DNA from: Ctenosaura bakeri
Lineage: Eukaryota; Chordata; Lepidosauria; Squamata; Iguanidae
Length of the DNA stretch: 64,000 nt
Reading direction: 5' to 3'
NCBI GenBank assembly: GCA_948474755.1
Contig: CAOLHI010001312.1
Coordinates: 434,001-498,000 of the forward strand
Shown here: positions 22,305 through 34,691 of the stretch, one piece after another
How the letters are laid out: each line of letters opens with the position of its first letter
How positions within the stretch are numbered: position 1 is the stretch's first letter
Notes under the pieces: generated by a model
The model's database searches: none
What the model saw: only the letters and a program-made list of their open reading frames with translations
Told to the model about the DNA's origin: nothing
Program-made: the position numbers and the translations under genes

Positions 22305-24171
22305 TTTGTGTTGTTATAACCTGTTGTAAGCTGCCATAAGAAATGTTGCATTGAAATTAGGGTATTGATTTACTAATAAATATTGCTGTTGACAATTACC
22401 ATATTAAAACATGGATATATATTAAAATATAGATTCATAGACACAGCTCTCACATATATTCTGCCCATTACCTATCACATCCCACTAAGGTCACTCCCCC
22501 CCCCTTCATACACTCATGCTCTCTCTCATATACTCATTCAGCCCACAATACTTACATGACCCCATCTAGGAGTTCCTCACATCACCTTTATAGGGAGCAG
22601 GCAGTTGCTTCAGCCTAAAGAGGAATTTTGACAAAGCTCTTAGAATTCAGATATGGGAGACAGGAAAATGGAGGAGAAAGCTCCTCATATATTCAGACCA
22701 TTTTATCTATACAGTAACCATGTCCGTCTATGTCTGTCTTTGCTAGTGTGTCTAAACAAAAAGGAAAAACCATGGGAAAGGGACCAGCATGACATGCATA
22801 GAGCATCAAACTTCTTGTGTCTTCTTTTCCATTCTGCCTCTTCTCAGATGTTTTCAAATCATTCTTGCCGCTGACAAAAAATGCACCATCTATAATGTAT
22901 TCTTACATCATTGCAATGAGGGGGAAGGAATGTCATTCTAACATGATGACTGAACCTGAATACTGGTCCTATAGTTATGGAAATTATTCCAAAATGGCTC
23001 AATAGCAAAGGCCTTTTTCTAATTAAGTGATTAGCCAATCAGAGGGATCAATTTATGCTAATGGCACAGCTAATCGTAAATCCCCTGCTGGGATTTAAAT
23101 CTATGACTGCAAGCTCAGAAGCATCTGTTGTAATGATTAAACCATTTGCTCTGTATGTATCTCATAGAAGCCCATTAGCTAAACCAATGCTAAGTTAACT
23201 AAGCTAACCTTTTCTCTTCAGGCACTGTGTACAGCAACAAAAAAATTAGCTGAATTATTGACAGCATCTATAGACTTATTCATTTGGTATAGTGACCTTT
23301 GAACTGAGCTCTAGAGCCACTAAGAAAACTAATCAGGAGTGTGAGCAACAACAGACTCTCCTTCATTTCAACTTGAACTATGTCATTCTTGAATATCAAT
23401 ACAATACGTTTGCCATCTAGGAAGCAAACATACAAATAACAACCCAATGTAGTCTGTGGTTCAGCCATATGCCAGTCAATGAGGTGTGCAGATGTAACTC
23501 ATGTTGTAGGAAAAATGCAATGTTTGGGTTCATTAAAGGACACAGATGAAAGGTTGTATTCAAATATAAGGAAAATATTACTGGCTCTTCTCAAAATGTC
23601 CCTGTTGAGATGGTAAGGTTTTCACTTTTGAGCATCAAACTGAAACTTAATGGATACCTCCCCAGCTTCCAATATAAAGGAAGATTGTTAGTATTTCACC
23701 TTCTTCATCTTTGGGAAAGCCTGGTTCATTATCCAATACACATATGTCTTCCCGAAACTTAATGGGTATGACCATGCAGCAAAGACATCACCAATATTCC
23801 CATTTTAAAATGATCATTGTGAATCACTTCACTTTCTCATAGAAGTATGTAAGTTGCATAGCTGAGTTAAGCCATATTTGGGCATTTAAACATTGTACCT
23901 TTGAAAAAGAAGCAGGGCTAGGCATGCTTTGGAACACTGGTAGCTTTGAAACGATCCTTCGTATGCTGGCTTCATCCTCAGCTTTCCCATGCTGAACAGG
24001 CAAATCAGAATTGAGATTCTAAGTGTGCTTGTCTAAATATGCTCAGAATCCAATTTTGAACTGTTCCATTTTTATCAGAGCCTGGATAAGTTTTATTTTA
24101 GTCTCAAGTTCCCAGAATTCTCCTGCCACACTGACTAGAGGATTTTGGTAGTCCAGTATTGATGTTTCTAA
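22305..24171. other. Single-copy DNA, no gene seen
   Basis: No repeat or gene is identified. A segment at about 22990-23115 (TTCTAATTAAGTGATTAGCCAATCAGAGGGATC followed by TTTATGCTAATGG) has dense homeodomain, CCAAT and octamer-like words and could be a regulatory element; this is inference. Confidence 0.35.
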
Positions 24172-24588
24172 GGCCCTTTTCACATGGCATGCGAAAGGGC
24201 ACCTGGAGCATTGTGCGATTGCGAGGAGTGATCTGCACAACACAGTCACGCAACACTTCAGGGTCTGGCAGGTGCCGCTCATGCACTTTTTTATTTTTGG
24301 CTTTCAGTCAAAAATGGTGCACGATTGCTCATTGCTTCAGGGCCCCATGTGCACTTGCTGTGCGTGCGGAGCCTCCAGAGCCGTGACTGTCACGCTTCCT
24401 GCCCCAGCGCAGCCTGGCAAACTCCCAGGCTGCTCTGTGGAAGGAAGAGGCGGGGCTCTCATGCTGCCTGCTCAGGATCAGGCAAATCTTTTGGAGCTGA
24501 AGCAGCAGGATGCAAGAGCCTCTCACTGAAGGCTGCTCGCGCAATTCCCACATCCCAGTGCCCAAAAAAGGTAAGCTGCGGAAAGGAC
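24172..24588 (+). mobile_element. MITE B3, GC-rich
   Basis: The left end is GGCCCTTTTCACATGGCATGCG. Internal blocks are in the same order as B1: GGAGCATTGTGCGATTGCGAGG, TTTTTATTTTTGGCTTTCAG, CACGCTTCCTGCCCCAGCGCAGCCTGG, GGAAGGAAGAGGCGGGG. The right end decays to GCGGAAAGGAC. No clean target duplication is left. Frames of up to 131 codons crossing it have no domain. Confidence 0.75.
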
Positions 24589-24934
24589 GTGAGACTTTTT
24601 GTGAGCAAATGTTTGCCTTGCCTTGAACAATTGATCATCTGTAAGGCTTATGGGACATTTCTGAGAAATAAACAACAAAAAAAGTATGTTTTAAAATGTA
24701 AATCATTAACATACACATAATGGAAAAAATACACAGAAACAAATTTCAGTAAGTTTGGAAGAGTGTGAAATGGATAAATGTGCAAACAAACACACCCTAT
24801 AGAAAAATAAATAAAAATTCTGTACATTTCAGTGCCTGATGAAAATACAAAAGCTGGATTCTGGCTGGACTGCTACATTAGCATGTTTTCCACCAACTAT
24901 CCCTGGTAGTTGGAGGAAAAAAGCCTTAGACTGT

Positions 24935-25345
24935 GGCCCTTTCTGCACCTTCCCTTTTTTCCGCACTGGGGTGTGGGGATCGCATGAGCAGCCTCCAGTG
25001 AGAGGCTCTCACATTCCCGCTGCTTCAGCTCCACACGAGCTGCCTGCTCCTGAGCCTCTTCCTTCTGCAGTGCAGCCTGGGAGTTTCCCAGGCTGTGCTG
25101 GGGCAGGAAGAACGACCGTTGCAGCTCCGGAGGCTCTGCGTGCATGGCAAGTGTGTGCGGGCCCTGGAGCAATGCATGATCGTGCACCATTTTCAGCTGA
25201 AAGCCAAAAATGAAAAAGTGCACGAGTGGCAGCTGCCCTACCCTGGAGTGTCGAGTGATTGTGAGTCCATCGTGTAGATCGCTCCTCACAATTGTGCAAG
25301 GCTCCAGGCGCCCTTTCGCATGGCAAATGCCATGCGAAAAGGGCC
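24935..25345 (-). mobile_element. MITE B4, GC-rich, with perfect TGT duplication
   Basis: The ends are GGCCCTTTCTGCAC and GCATGCGAAAAGGGCC type. TGT triplets at 24932-24934 and 25346-25348 are identical. Internal order is inverse to B1/B3. The 179-aa and 192-aa frames that cross B4 and B5 on the minus strand are low-complexity readings of repeat sequence, not genes. Confidence 0.88.
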
Positions 25346-25441
25346 TGTGACAGAAGGAAAAAGGGCCTCTGACAGTAGGAAAATGCAGATGGGATTTGGA
25401 GAAGGAAAATGTAGGTAGTGTCTGGGGAAACAGCAAAATCA

Positions 25442-25861
25442 GGACCCTTTTTGCACCTTACATTTTTGCGCTGCTGGATTGGGGTTTTAGCATGAAAAGG
25501 CTTGGGAGGAATGCTGCCACGTCCCTGCTGCTTTGGCTCCGCAGCTCCTTCCTGGTCACGCGAGCACCCCGCCCCTTCCTTCCACAATGCAGCCTGGGAT
25601 TTAGAGGCTGCGCTGGGGCAGGAAGCACGACCGGCGCGGCTCAGGAGTCTTCACATGACAGGTAAGCGTGCGTGAGGACCTGGAGCAATGTGCGACTGCA
25701 CAGCATTTTTGGCTTTGAGCCGAAAATGAAAAGATGGATGCGTGGTCCGCGTTAGGCCCTTGAGCATTGCGTAAATGTGAGTGCGTCATGCAAACCACTC
25801 CTCACATTTACGTGACGCTCAAGGGGCCCTTTTGCTTCAAAAACGCCGTGCGAAAAAGGCC
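25442..25861 (-). mobile_element. MITE B5, GC-rich
   Basis: It starts GGACCCTTTTTGCACC and ends CGTGCGAAAAAGGCC. It has the same orientation as B4, only 96 bp further on. Conserved blocks include TCCTTCCACAATGCAGCCTGGGA, GCTTTGAGCCGAAAATGAAAAG and CCTCACATTTACGTGACGCTCAAGGGGCCC. Several CpGs are retained. The target duplication is not clear. Confidence 0.8.
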
Positions 25862-26437
25862 CAAGATTAAGGATGAGATCTTGTTGGTGGCATACACAAT
25901 TTCTGTATGCATATGATTGTATCTATTTTGGCCATTATGCAGTTAAACATTGCATAAATGAAGTTCCACAAGTGTAACTATTTCACATATGTCAAAATCC
26001 TATTCTTGGTCCTGACTAGAATAAAGTCATTAAATAGAGTGGCTGAATCTATGAACTGAACCACATGCTTGTTCATTTCATACTTTTTTTTAAAAAAAAC
26101 TTTTTTATAATCCACTGTTAATTTGTGTTTTTTTTATAAAAATAAAAAAAAAATCATTATTTTAACTGCATTTTCTTTTAGATTATATTGTGAATTGCCC
26201 TGATTCCCATATTGGGAAAATGAGGGGAATGAATGAATGAATTAATTATAATTGGATTAATTAAAGGATAATTAATTAAATGCAGTACAGACCACCAGAA
26301 AGCCCCTTTCTCATAAACAGTCAATTCAAATGATAATGGAACATGAAGGTTTTCACCTGTCACTGAAAAATCAGCAAAGAAGGAACCATCCTAGTCACCC
26401 TAGGAAAGGAGTTCCAGGAACTGGGAGCATAGAGTCA
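25862..26437. other. AT-rich DNA, no gene seen
   Basis: Long A and T runs (26085-26150) and imperfect GAATGAAT/AATTAATTA repeats (26225-26280). Nothing else is supported. Confidence 0.4.
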
Positions 26438-26862
26438 TGGAATCATAGAATCATAGAGCTAGAAGACACCACAGGGGCCATCGAGTCCAACATCCAGTCA
26501 TGCAGGAACCCACATCAAAGCACACTCAACAGATGGCCATCCAGCCTCTGCTTAAAAGCCTCCAAAGAAGGAGACTCCACCACTCTCCAAGGCAGCATAT
26601 TCCACTGCCAAACAGCTCTGACCATCAGGAAGTTCTTCCTGAGGTTTAAGTGGAATCTCTTTTCCTGCAATTTGAATCCATTGCTCCTTCTCCTGGTCTC
26701 TGGAGCAGCGGAAAACAGGCTTGCTCCCTCCTCAACATGACATCCCTTCAAATATTTAAACATGGCTACCATGTCTCCTCTTAATCTTCTCTTCTGTGAA
26801 CTAAACATACCCAGCTCCCTAAGCTGCTCCTCATAGGGTATGGCTTCCAGACCCTTCAGCTG
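26438..26862 (-). mobile_element. CR1 LINE 3' end (minus strand)
   Basis: On the minus strand the frame codes GLEAIPYEEQLRELG, RRLRGDMVAMFKYLKGCHVEEG, FSAAPETRRRSNGFKLQ, RKNFLMVRAVWQWNMLP and SLEAFKQRLDGHLL without a stop, then the CR1 tail with TCATAGAATCATAGA (the inverse of TCTATGATTCTATGA) at 26438-26460. It is a typical 5'-truncated copy, about 425 bp, and less damaged than the CR1 at 15.5 kb over the same segment. Confidence 0.9.
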
Positions 26863-26865
26863 ATG

Positions 26866-27010
26866 AAGGTCATATTCTGTGTTCCTATCAAACATGCCTG
26901 TGAAGATAGTGGGATCAAGAGAAGCATCTTTCCTGAGGACCATAGGGCAAATTCATGGAAGATAGAGTCCTTCAGATAGCCAGAGCATGAACTGTATAGT
27001 CATAATGAGT
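26866..27010 (-). repeat. L2-type LINE fragment
   Basis: The text GTGTTCCTATCAAACATGCCTGTGAAGATAGTGGGATCAAGAGAAGC and GATAGAGTCCTTCAGATAGCC parallels 27565-27675 (GTGCTCCTACCAGATGCACCTGTGAAAGTGG, GGTCCTTCAAATAACC). Both derive from the end of an ORF2-like region and lie in the same orientation. The copy is short and decayed. Confidence 0.5.
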
Positions 27011-27195
27011 GCTTGATAATAAACTAGCATCCAGTAGAGCTACAAGAGAGTTGTGTGCTTCCTGTAACCAGTCAACATTAACTTTTGACTCTGCCAATCT
27101 GCTGATCTCAATTTCCAAACAGAAAAAGTGAAATCTGAATGTGGCCACAAAATGTGGCCACAAAAAAAAGGGACAAGGTCTCATTTTGTTGGACT

Positions 27196-27224
27196 GAGCA
27201 TGTTGTTGTTGTTGTTGTTGTTGT
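27196..27224. repeat. (GTT)n microsatellite at an L2 tail
   Basis: About nine GTT units directly at the 3' terminus of the minus-strand L2, where such LINEs usually have a short simple repeat tail. Confidence 0.9.
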
Positions 27225-27708
27225 CTTTATTTATAGCCCACTTTTTTCTGGTAGGGACTCAAAGCGGCTTACGATAATGTTAAAAATAGTTAAAAATCAC
27301 AGAATACAAAAGTTAAAACACAAACAATCAAATAAGAATTAAAACGAAATTAAAACACATAATTAAAGCTAAAACATCCATAAATTCAGCACAGTTAGCA
27401 ATATCCAACATTTTTTATCAGACAGGCTATAATCACCCATTCAGCACCTGTCAGCATTAAAATGTCTTTGCTTGGCTGTAGAAAGAAAATACGGAGGTTG
27501 CCAGTCTGACTTTTCTGGGAAGGTAGTTCCAGAGCCTTGGAGCAGCCACTGAGAAGGCCCTCTCTTGTGCTCCTACCAGATGCACCTGTGAAAGTGGTTG
27601 GACAGAGAGAAGGGACTCTCCAGCCAGTCTTGAAGCCTGGGCTGGTTCGCATAGGAGAATATGGTCCTTCAAATAACCCTGATCTGAGTTTTTTTTTTTA
27701 CTTGACAA
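27225..27708 (-). mobile_element. L2-type LINE 3' end with ORF2 C-terminus
   Basis: Read on the minus strand, 27708-27460 codes GAQERAFSVAAPRLWNYLPRKVRLATSVFSFYSQAKTF, the classic C-terminal signature of L2-clade ORF2 proteins (AFSVAAPRLWNxLP...). It is followed by the untranslated region and the end block GTAAGCCGCTTTGAGTCCC...GGGCTATAAATAAAGAC at 27225-27275. It is 5'-truncated. Confidence 0.8.
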
Positions 27709-28147
27709 TGCTCAGTAGCATATACAGAAGAAATCTGATGAGCAAGGGAAAATAATGTTACATTGGATCCATGAAAATTCCAACCTATAGAAATAAATTT
27801 CATACAGATAGTCTTCTGAGGGTGATTTTCTCTAGGAGAAATTATAAGATCAGGTCTTGTGAATCAAGGATCCAACTTTATTTAGGGAAAGAAGTACATT
27901 TCTTTCTCCCACTTTGACTCATCAGAGTCTGAGGAGAATGAGAGCCCTGAACCATGGTTCAAATCATAAACCATGTTTCAAGTTACAAATTCAAAGCATA
28001 CATACTGGGAAAATTCTATGAACCTAACAAATTTGATAGAAGTCAAACCTTCTAGGAATAAGATAAACCATTCCCTTGTTCTTGATTCATAACCTACCCT
28101 CAGTTCCTTGTGTTGTAGCATAACAAATATGCTATGCAATCTTCACA

Positions 28148-28570
28148 GGCCCTTTTCACATGCAGTTTCTGTAGCGTGAGGGCCCCTTGAGCATCGTGTA
28201 AATGGGAGCGTCGGTCCGTACGACGCACTCCCATTCACGTGACGCTCACGAGCCTAAAGCGGGACGCGCAAGCATTTTCTTATTTTTGACTCTAAGCTGA
28301 AAATACTGCGTGGTCGCCCAATGTTCCCGGGGCCCTTGCACACTTACCTGCATGCGGTGCATCGAACAAGGGGGTCACGCTTCCTCCCCCAGCGCAGCCT
28401 ACAGCTCTCAGACTGCACTGCGGAAGGAAGGAAGGGGCGCTAGCACGACAGTAGCGCTACCAGGAAGCGACCTGCGGGACGAAGGAATGGGGAAGCAGCA
28501 GCATTCTGGATGAGGCTTTTCGCGTGAGACACCCTCCCCAGTCGCGCGAACAGATAAAGTGCAAAAAGCC
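28148..28570 (+). mobile_element. MITE B6, GC-rich
   Basis: It begins GGCCCTTTTCACATGCAG and ends GTGCAAAAAGCC. Block order is the same as B1, to which it is very close over GAGCGTCGGTCCGTACGACGCACTCCCATTCACG and CGACCTGCGGGACGAAGGAATGGGGAAGC. Flanks are TTCACA on the left and TCACAG on the right: a 5-bp TCACA match or an imperfect 3-bp one. High CpG retention suggests a recent insertion. Confidence 0.85.
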
Positions 28571-30300
28571 TCACAGTGTCAGCTTGTTCTTTTAGAAGAA
28601 TTTCCCTAGGACCAGGACACACAAATAATGGAAATGCAACCATTTTGGGCATTAGCACATGCAAAGCCATTTTCAGTTCTCCATCACATCGAACAAATTG
28701 AATTTTATTCATGTTGGGTAAGGCAAACATGGCCTCTATGTGGTCATCACAAAACATCAAAGATACAATCTAAAGGGTACATTTGTTGCTCTTATCTACT
28801 TACTAGACCAAGAACTTTGAATTATATCAGTTCACTCAGAAATGAAATCCAAACAAAATTCTCACTCAACAGATCCCCTATTAAATATAGACTAATTCCA
28901 GTACAAATTTACTATGGTGCAGTCATGTGCAAATTCATCCATTTCCTTCCATGGTCTGGATTAGAAACTAGCTATCTGCTATATTTTGCTGTTTGCTGTG
29001 ACTCAAATACAATATATATCAACGGCTTAAACATATCAAAATAAGCATTTTAATGAGTATTTTCAGAGAAAAAAATTGAATAACATTATGAGAAGAAAGA
29101 CACACTTATCAGGTATGCAGTTAAGTTTAAAAATTTCTGTGTAATCCAGAAACAAAGTGAGATTGTAGGTTTAAAAAAAATGTAAGTGAGATGGACCAGA
29201 AGTAAAGAATCATTTATTCATTCTTAAAGAAAGGAAGAATTTTGTTTTAGATTTAGATTTTTCGCTAATTACTGAAGAAACCTCAGCTTGTCAGTGTTCA
29301 ATTCAGCTGAATTTTTTTTCAGAAAAAAAAAATAGAAACTGAAATAATTCTTAGGGGGAGGTTTGTGCTCTTGAGAAATACAACTATATTCTTATAAGAA
29401 ATGGGGCTACCTAAGGCACTTCTTGTGATTGATTATATAGTCTTTCCCCAGACTAAACTTTGGAATTTGATCTGGCTCCCTAGCATACATGTCTGAGTAA
29501 TAACTGATGGGAACAATATTATACAATGTAAATTGCAAGAGGAAAAATGCCTGAGTTCTTGGCACATATGCACAATAAATATGAATATGTAGACAATTCA
29601 GAGATTGCTATTATTTGGTATAATTAAACCATTTGAACATGGGCTTATGATCGCTGAATGCATACATTCATGCTCATAAAATACAGCTGATAATTTAGGA
29701 ATTTATTGGCAAGTGTGCCATGCCAGCAATATAATTCAGTACATTAGACAGTGAATAGAAGGATAATGAATAGAAATTCTCCACAGGTATGACAAAGTTT
29801 GCAAGTAATTCTGTTGCTTGCTTTCTTGTGCTGAGAGGTGGAGCAGATGGGAACTTTATATTTAGCGGAGCTTTCTCATTTAAACCTATATTTTGAGAAG
29901 CTATAGAGAGTTTGAGTGTCAGTTAAATTGGACCTGTTCTTTGAATGCTGTGCATCTTCACACACCAGTGGAGCAGAACAGAAAGATGTCAGTGCAGAAT
30001 CTGGTCCTATAGGTGAATATCTACACCCACTTACATTTCATTGTTATAAAAATGTGTATCACACTTTGCTGCTGAAAGATAAAAGTGATGACATGACATA
30101 ACCTTACAGAAAGCTTGCTTTTAAAGGAAAACCTTCTGACAGAGAATGAAGTTTACAATAAAGTCCACATTTTGGGGATGCAGGAGAGAAAAATCCATAT
30201 TTCACATCTCACTATGTGAATGCCCACAGTGACCCTAATCTGGGGATAATTTTTAATATACATAGAAGTACAATTGAACCTGTACCCCTTGGTCTCAACC
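28571..30300. other. Single-copy DNA, possible conserved non-coding segment
   Basis: AT-rich sequence with no gene. About 29550-29760 is a high-complexity AT-rich segment (GGTATAATTAAACCATTTG, CTTATGATCGCTGAATGCATAC) resembling vertebrate conserved non-coding DNA. The 138-codon frame at 28628-29044 has no domain-like features. Confidence 0.35.
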
Positions 30301-30304
30301 TTCA

Positions 30305-30640
30305 TATAGTGGCTGGTATCCTGTTAGTGGCATATACAGGGGTAAGTAAACTTTACACCTGTGTATGTCTATTTTTGGTTACTATGGGTGTTGATATCCC
30401 CTTACTTCCTCTGCAAAAACCACATTCTCCTCTCAGACTTACCATGGAGCTGCTAAAGCCCCACCACACCATTCAATTCCTGATGGAGAGTAGCAGTGAT
30501 CACAGAAGCATCTGGCTATGTCCTAGTAGCCAGATGCAAAATGATTACATCAGCTGCTGAGACTTCTAGAGGACCCTGGTGGACCTCACCAAACGATGTA
30601 ATCACTTTACTTCAGATGAGGATAGGTCCAGAGTCTGTAA
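30305..30640 (+). repeat. Unnamed dispersed repeat, family G copy
   Basis: It starts GTGGCTGGTATCCTGTTAGTGGCATATACAGGGGTAAG. It shares word order with 44733-45080 (AGCTGGCATCCTGTTGATGACCTACACAGGCATAA) and 46813-47190 (GGCTGGCATCCCCTTAGTGGCGCATGTTAATGTAGGTC), including downstream CATCTGGCTATG words. Three copies define a dispersed repeat I cannot name. Confidence 0.5.
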
Positions 30641-30904
30641 ATGGCTCATAATAGCATAATTCTATATGAGGCAAAGCAAGTATCCATACCAACCATCATG
30701 TTGGTGAAAGCTGTCTACGTGCACAAAAGATGACATAAATTCTGTGCACAAACTGCAGTATGAATCTAAAAGATAGGGACAGAAGACATTTTAAGGAAGA
30801 CATTGCCCATCTGGAGCACACCTAGATTGTGATGGCGAGAGTTCTAGAAAACTAGTTATTTGAGAAACTATTCACTGTGTGCAGCTTTTTTTTAACCTGA
30901 AGAA

Positions 30905-31240
30905 GATGAAATACAATATATGTCTTCAAATATATAAAGAAATGTCATGCAAAGTTTGGGATAGCTATTTTCTCTCTTGCTTCAGAAGGCTGGATTACAA
31001 CTAACTGGATGGATATGGAAGGGAACATTTTGGGACACAGTAGAAACTTGAACCAATGGAACCATGGAGCAGACTGCCATGGAAGACAGTAGGCTGTCCT
31101 TTGCTGAAGTTGTTTAATTAGAAACTGGATGGAATGCTGGAGTTTCATTCTCCTTTGTAGATGATGCATTAGCCAGGAGGACACCCAGGTTCCACTCCAG
31201 CACTGTAATTCTATGATTCTTTGTGACCTGTTGGTGGATT
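30905..31240 (+). mobile_element. Degenerate CR1 LINE 3' end
   Basis: TGTCTTCAAATATATAAAGAAATGTCATGCAAAG corresponds to the ...MFKYxKxCHxK... segment of CR1 ORF2. It is followed by sequence aligned to the C-terminal part and by a tail with CAGCACTGTAATTCTATGATTC. It is far more diverged than the other CR1 copies here and belongs to an older subfamily. Confidence 0.55.
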
Positions 31241-31807
31241 TTGATGAGCCACATTGGAGTGGGACCAATTTCCCCCACAACACCTGCACCACACACAAAT
31301 TGACCCATCACAGCAATTCCAAATATTTCTGCTTTCCTTTGCAGTCCTTCTTAAAATAGCAACAGATATTGTGTCACATTCTGTTATCATTTTGAGAGGA
31401 CTGAAGAAGAACAGTGAAGTATTTGAGGGTAGTATTGAGTTCTTTTTCATATATTTTCATGCATGGGGGCATTCTGTGTAGCAAAACCTTTCCATTTTTT
31501 TTTAAATGGGACTTTGGGGGATGATGGCAGAGGGCAGATGGGGCCACAAAGTGGAATGCAGGGCCTCATGTTGTGCTTAGCCCCCATTTTGCCCAACCCA
31601 ATCTAAATGCGTAATAATTTCTATTAATCTTTTTGAGTGGGAAGATGCATGGGAGTGGGAAAGGGCATCTGCTCACAGCTGATCTGTGGTCTGAGACATT
31701 CTTTCTGAGTGGGTAGGCGTATTTATCAACATTCTTTATCAGTGGAAAACAGCATTTAAATCTGATGACTGATGTGGACTGAAGAGAAGCTGGTGAGGGA
31801 GACGAAA

Positions 31808-32010
31808 GCCCTTTCTGCCATACATTGTTATAGCACTATTATTCCACTTCCAACATCCTGTGGAATTCTGGGGTTTGTATTTTACTGAGCATTCTGGCTG
31901 GGAATTCTAAATGCCCCTCCCTAAACTGCAAACCCCAGGACTCCATAGGATTCCACAGGATGTTGGAAGTGGAATAATATAGCACTATGACAGTGTAGGG
32001 TGGAAAGGCC
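31808..32010. mobile_element. MITE A6, palindromic
   Basis: GCCCTTTCTGCC at the left faces GGTGGAAAGGCC at the right, with the usual A interior (TATAGCACTATTATTCCACTTCCAACATCCTGTGGAATTC). The right arm carries a small internal duplication of the CCATAGGATTCCACAGGATG word. The flanks do not show a clear duplication. Its termini are intermediate between the A and B/C types. Confidence 0.8.
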
Positions 32011-33465
32011 CTAAGAAAGAGTGATGGAGGTAATTTTTGAGAAGTAGAAGTCCTTGCTTTGTAGGTTATAACATTCCTGCATGTATACATTTTCAGTGAA
32101 GAGCCTACAAAACCACATATTGCCTTGTAAATTTCTGCCCAGGACATCAAAGCTAACGTGGGAAGTTTACTGTCTTAGATTGACAAGAAATCTTTGTGAA
32201 TGGCATAGGTGTGAAGAATAACCATCCTTATGGTACTTATGCAATGTAGAATGGGGTCCTTAAAGATCACAGTAATCTATTAATGGCCGTAGCCAGAACT
32301 TCAGCAAGTTTCTCAGCTAAATGAAAGCAAATGAACACAAGAATGGATCTGCCTGCTCTTTGAAATTTTTCTCTTTTATGGTCTCTTTTTGGTTGAGATA
32401 AGCACCTGCTAAAATATCTCTAAGCCTCCGAGGGCTATATTTTGTCTTCTGTTGTGCATATGCATGAGTCCCATTGGAATCAACAGTAGTTAGAACAGCC
32501 TGAACAGACAGGATGAAGTGTAAAGCAACTCTCCACTGCACCCTGGGAGAAAAATGTCACATGTAAAACCTTTCATATCAGTAATTTCTGTTTCAACTTC
32601 TTCAACTTTTCTTTCATGCAACTTTTTCTTTTGCTTCCTGGTCACACTGCCTCTGCTAAGGGCAAAAATAGCCAATGTTTGTGAAAAGCAAAAATGTTTG
32701 CTGTTTCAAAAGTCTTAGAAAGTCTCAAAAGAATTCTTGGAACTTAGCCATTGAGAACACTGAAGAGAAGGAAATTAACTGTTTAAATGACACAGCAGAT
32801 TACTTTTAGATGGCAGCATTCAAACACAGAGAATGCCTTAATTTCAAAAATTACATTTCCATTATTAATCACTCTTTTTTTTTTTTAAATCAACTCTCGG
32901 AGTGGGAGTGAATTTGATAGAGGATTGCTGCTTCTCCTGTTCTAGCCCTGGACTTGAATTGAATGAGGAACCTTTCAAGAACCTTTCCATTGCTTCATAG
33001 ATGGGACCACAATCATATCTTATGCAGCACCATATGGAGCACAGCTTATGGAGCACAGATATTTTTCCAGTTACCCAGTACCCACACAATTTTAGTAGGG
33101 ATTGTAAACTGGAATTGCAAATTGCAAATTTCTTTCCACATAAGCATTGCCTCTCATTTTAGAGATTGTGGGCACATAATTGATACTACCCAGATCCTTT
33201 CTACAGATGTTACCACATTTGCAGCAGCATGATAAGCGCCTACGAGGAATTAGTTCAGTCTGAATTTTTAAGAAGTTATTTACATCTATTAAAATAATAA
33301 ACAAACTGAAACACACTTGAGATTTAAAATTCATAGTTTACTAGATTTGCGATATAGTTCACGATATACATACACCATATACATACATACAATATAGCAG
33401 TGCAAAAAAGTGTATTTTAAGAGAACAGTGCACACATATAGACATGCAAAGCCTCAGCTATTTTT
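32011..33465. other. Single-copy DNA, no gene seen
   Basis: No recognisable repeat or exon; a poly-T run at 32875-32886. Frames are short and without domains. Confidence 0.4.
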
Positions 33466-33469
33466 TCCT

Positions 33470-33650
33470 CACATCAGAGGCTGAATAATTCTTCCTGTTG
33501 CAGAGGAATATGCATATTCTTTCACTGTCTTCTCCCTATATTTGAACATCAGGAAGTGTTGTGCAGGAATTATTCTGCAGGGGAGGAAAAGCCCCATGTT
33601 TTCTTGCACAAGAACTAGGATTTCTGTGCACAGAAACAAGCTGGAACCCT
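33470..33650. repeat. Possible family D repeat copy
   Basis: The words CTTCCTGTTGCAGAGG, GTTGTGCAGGAATTATTCTGCAG, TTTTCTTGCACAAGAAC and TTTCTGTGCACAGAAAC match the vocabulary of family D (8640-8920, 42785-43030). The match is weaker than between those two. Confidence 0.35.
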
Positions 33651-34005
33651 GTTGGAGACTTACATCTCCATAAATGGGCTTAAGCATGTGGGAATTAGAA
33701 TTGTGCAATTGTACAACATCCACACCTGGTAAAGAGCTGCTGATACACTATTATGTAGCAGAGCCAACAAAGTTCCAAATGCACAGTGGGACTGATGCAC
33801 ATTAGTCCTGATGTTCCTTGCATCCATCTTCATGTATCAGTGTACTTTCAGCACTTTTGCTGGTGTTCACAATACAGTAAAGAAGTTTCTTAGTCCTTCT
33901 GCTGTGTAGCTATACTGAAAAAGTTACATAGTGTAATAGGTCATATAGGATTCTAGTGTGAGCTTCCTCTAGAGGAGTCATTGCACAGAAAACCCCTCTC
34001 CTTCA

Positions 34006-34028
34006 CACACACACACACACACACACAC
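34006..34028. repeat. (AC)n microsatellite
   Basis: About eleven CA dinucleotides without interruption. Confidence 0.95.
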
Positions 34029-34671
34029 GGAAAAAGAATTAATCTTTTTTCAACATAAAATTTAGTAGATATAGTATTACTATACACATGTGATAAAAAG
34101 TGTCAAGTGTCTGATGATTTTGTTCATACCTATACATGAATAATAATAATAATTCTATTAGCATTTCACAGGGAATCTGTCCATTTTGATTTCTGTCACT
34201 TTTTAAAAAAATTTTCACCTAAATTATATTCACTACATCCTATTTCTGCATCACTTAGAAAGCATTTTGCAATTTCAGAAAAAAAATGCATCTTGTATAA
34301 TTGTTCGGTCTGTTTGGTAAACAATATGCCTTTATGCTATTTTCACGAATCTACCCATATTTATGTGTTCTTATTTCTAAAATAACACATTGTGTAAGCA
34401 TATTTAATAGAAGACTCACACTCAAAATCTGGGGAAGTGTGAATGCTACTTGATAGATGTTTCTTAGCTTACAAATTCATATAGAAAGTGCAAATTAGGA
34501 AGATTCACATGAAAGTGGGGATCAAACAAATTTCTCCCCATCTATTGTGAACAAATTTCCCCCATGTATCGTGTTTCTCTGATATTTTCCAAATTTCTCA
34601 ATATATTTTCATCATATTTCATCCACAAAATCTCTCTGGGGCAAACATTCACTGTAACAATATCTTAAGTG

Positions 34672-34691
34672 TCTGTCTGTCTGTCTATCTG

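Noticed and set aside
24897..25587. Frames of 179 and 192 codons on the minus strand
   Set aside because: Both are readings through B4 and B5; similar pseudo-peptides appear in other B copies in different frames.
28628..29044. 138-codon + strand frame
   Set aside because: AT-rich single-copy sequence, no recognisable domain, no initiation or splice context.
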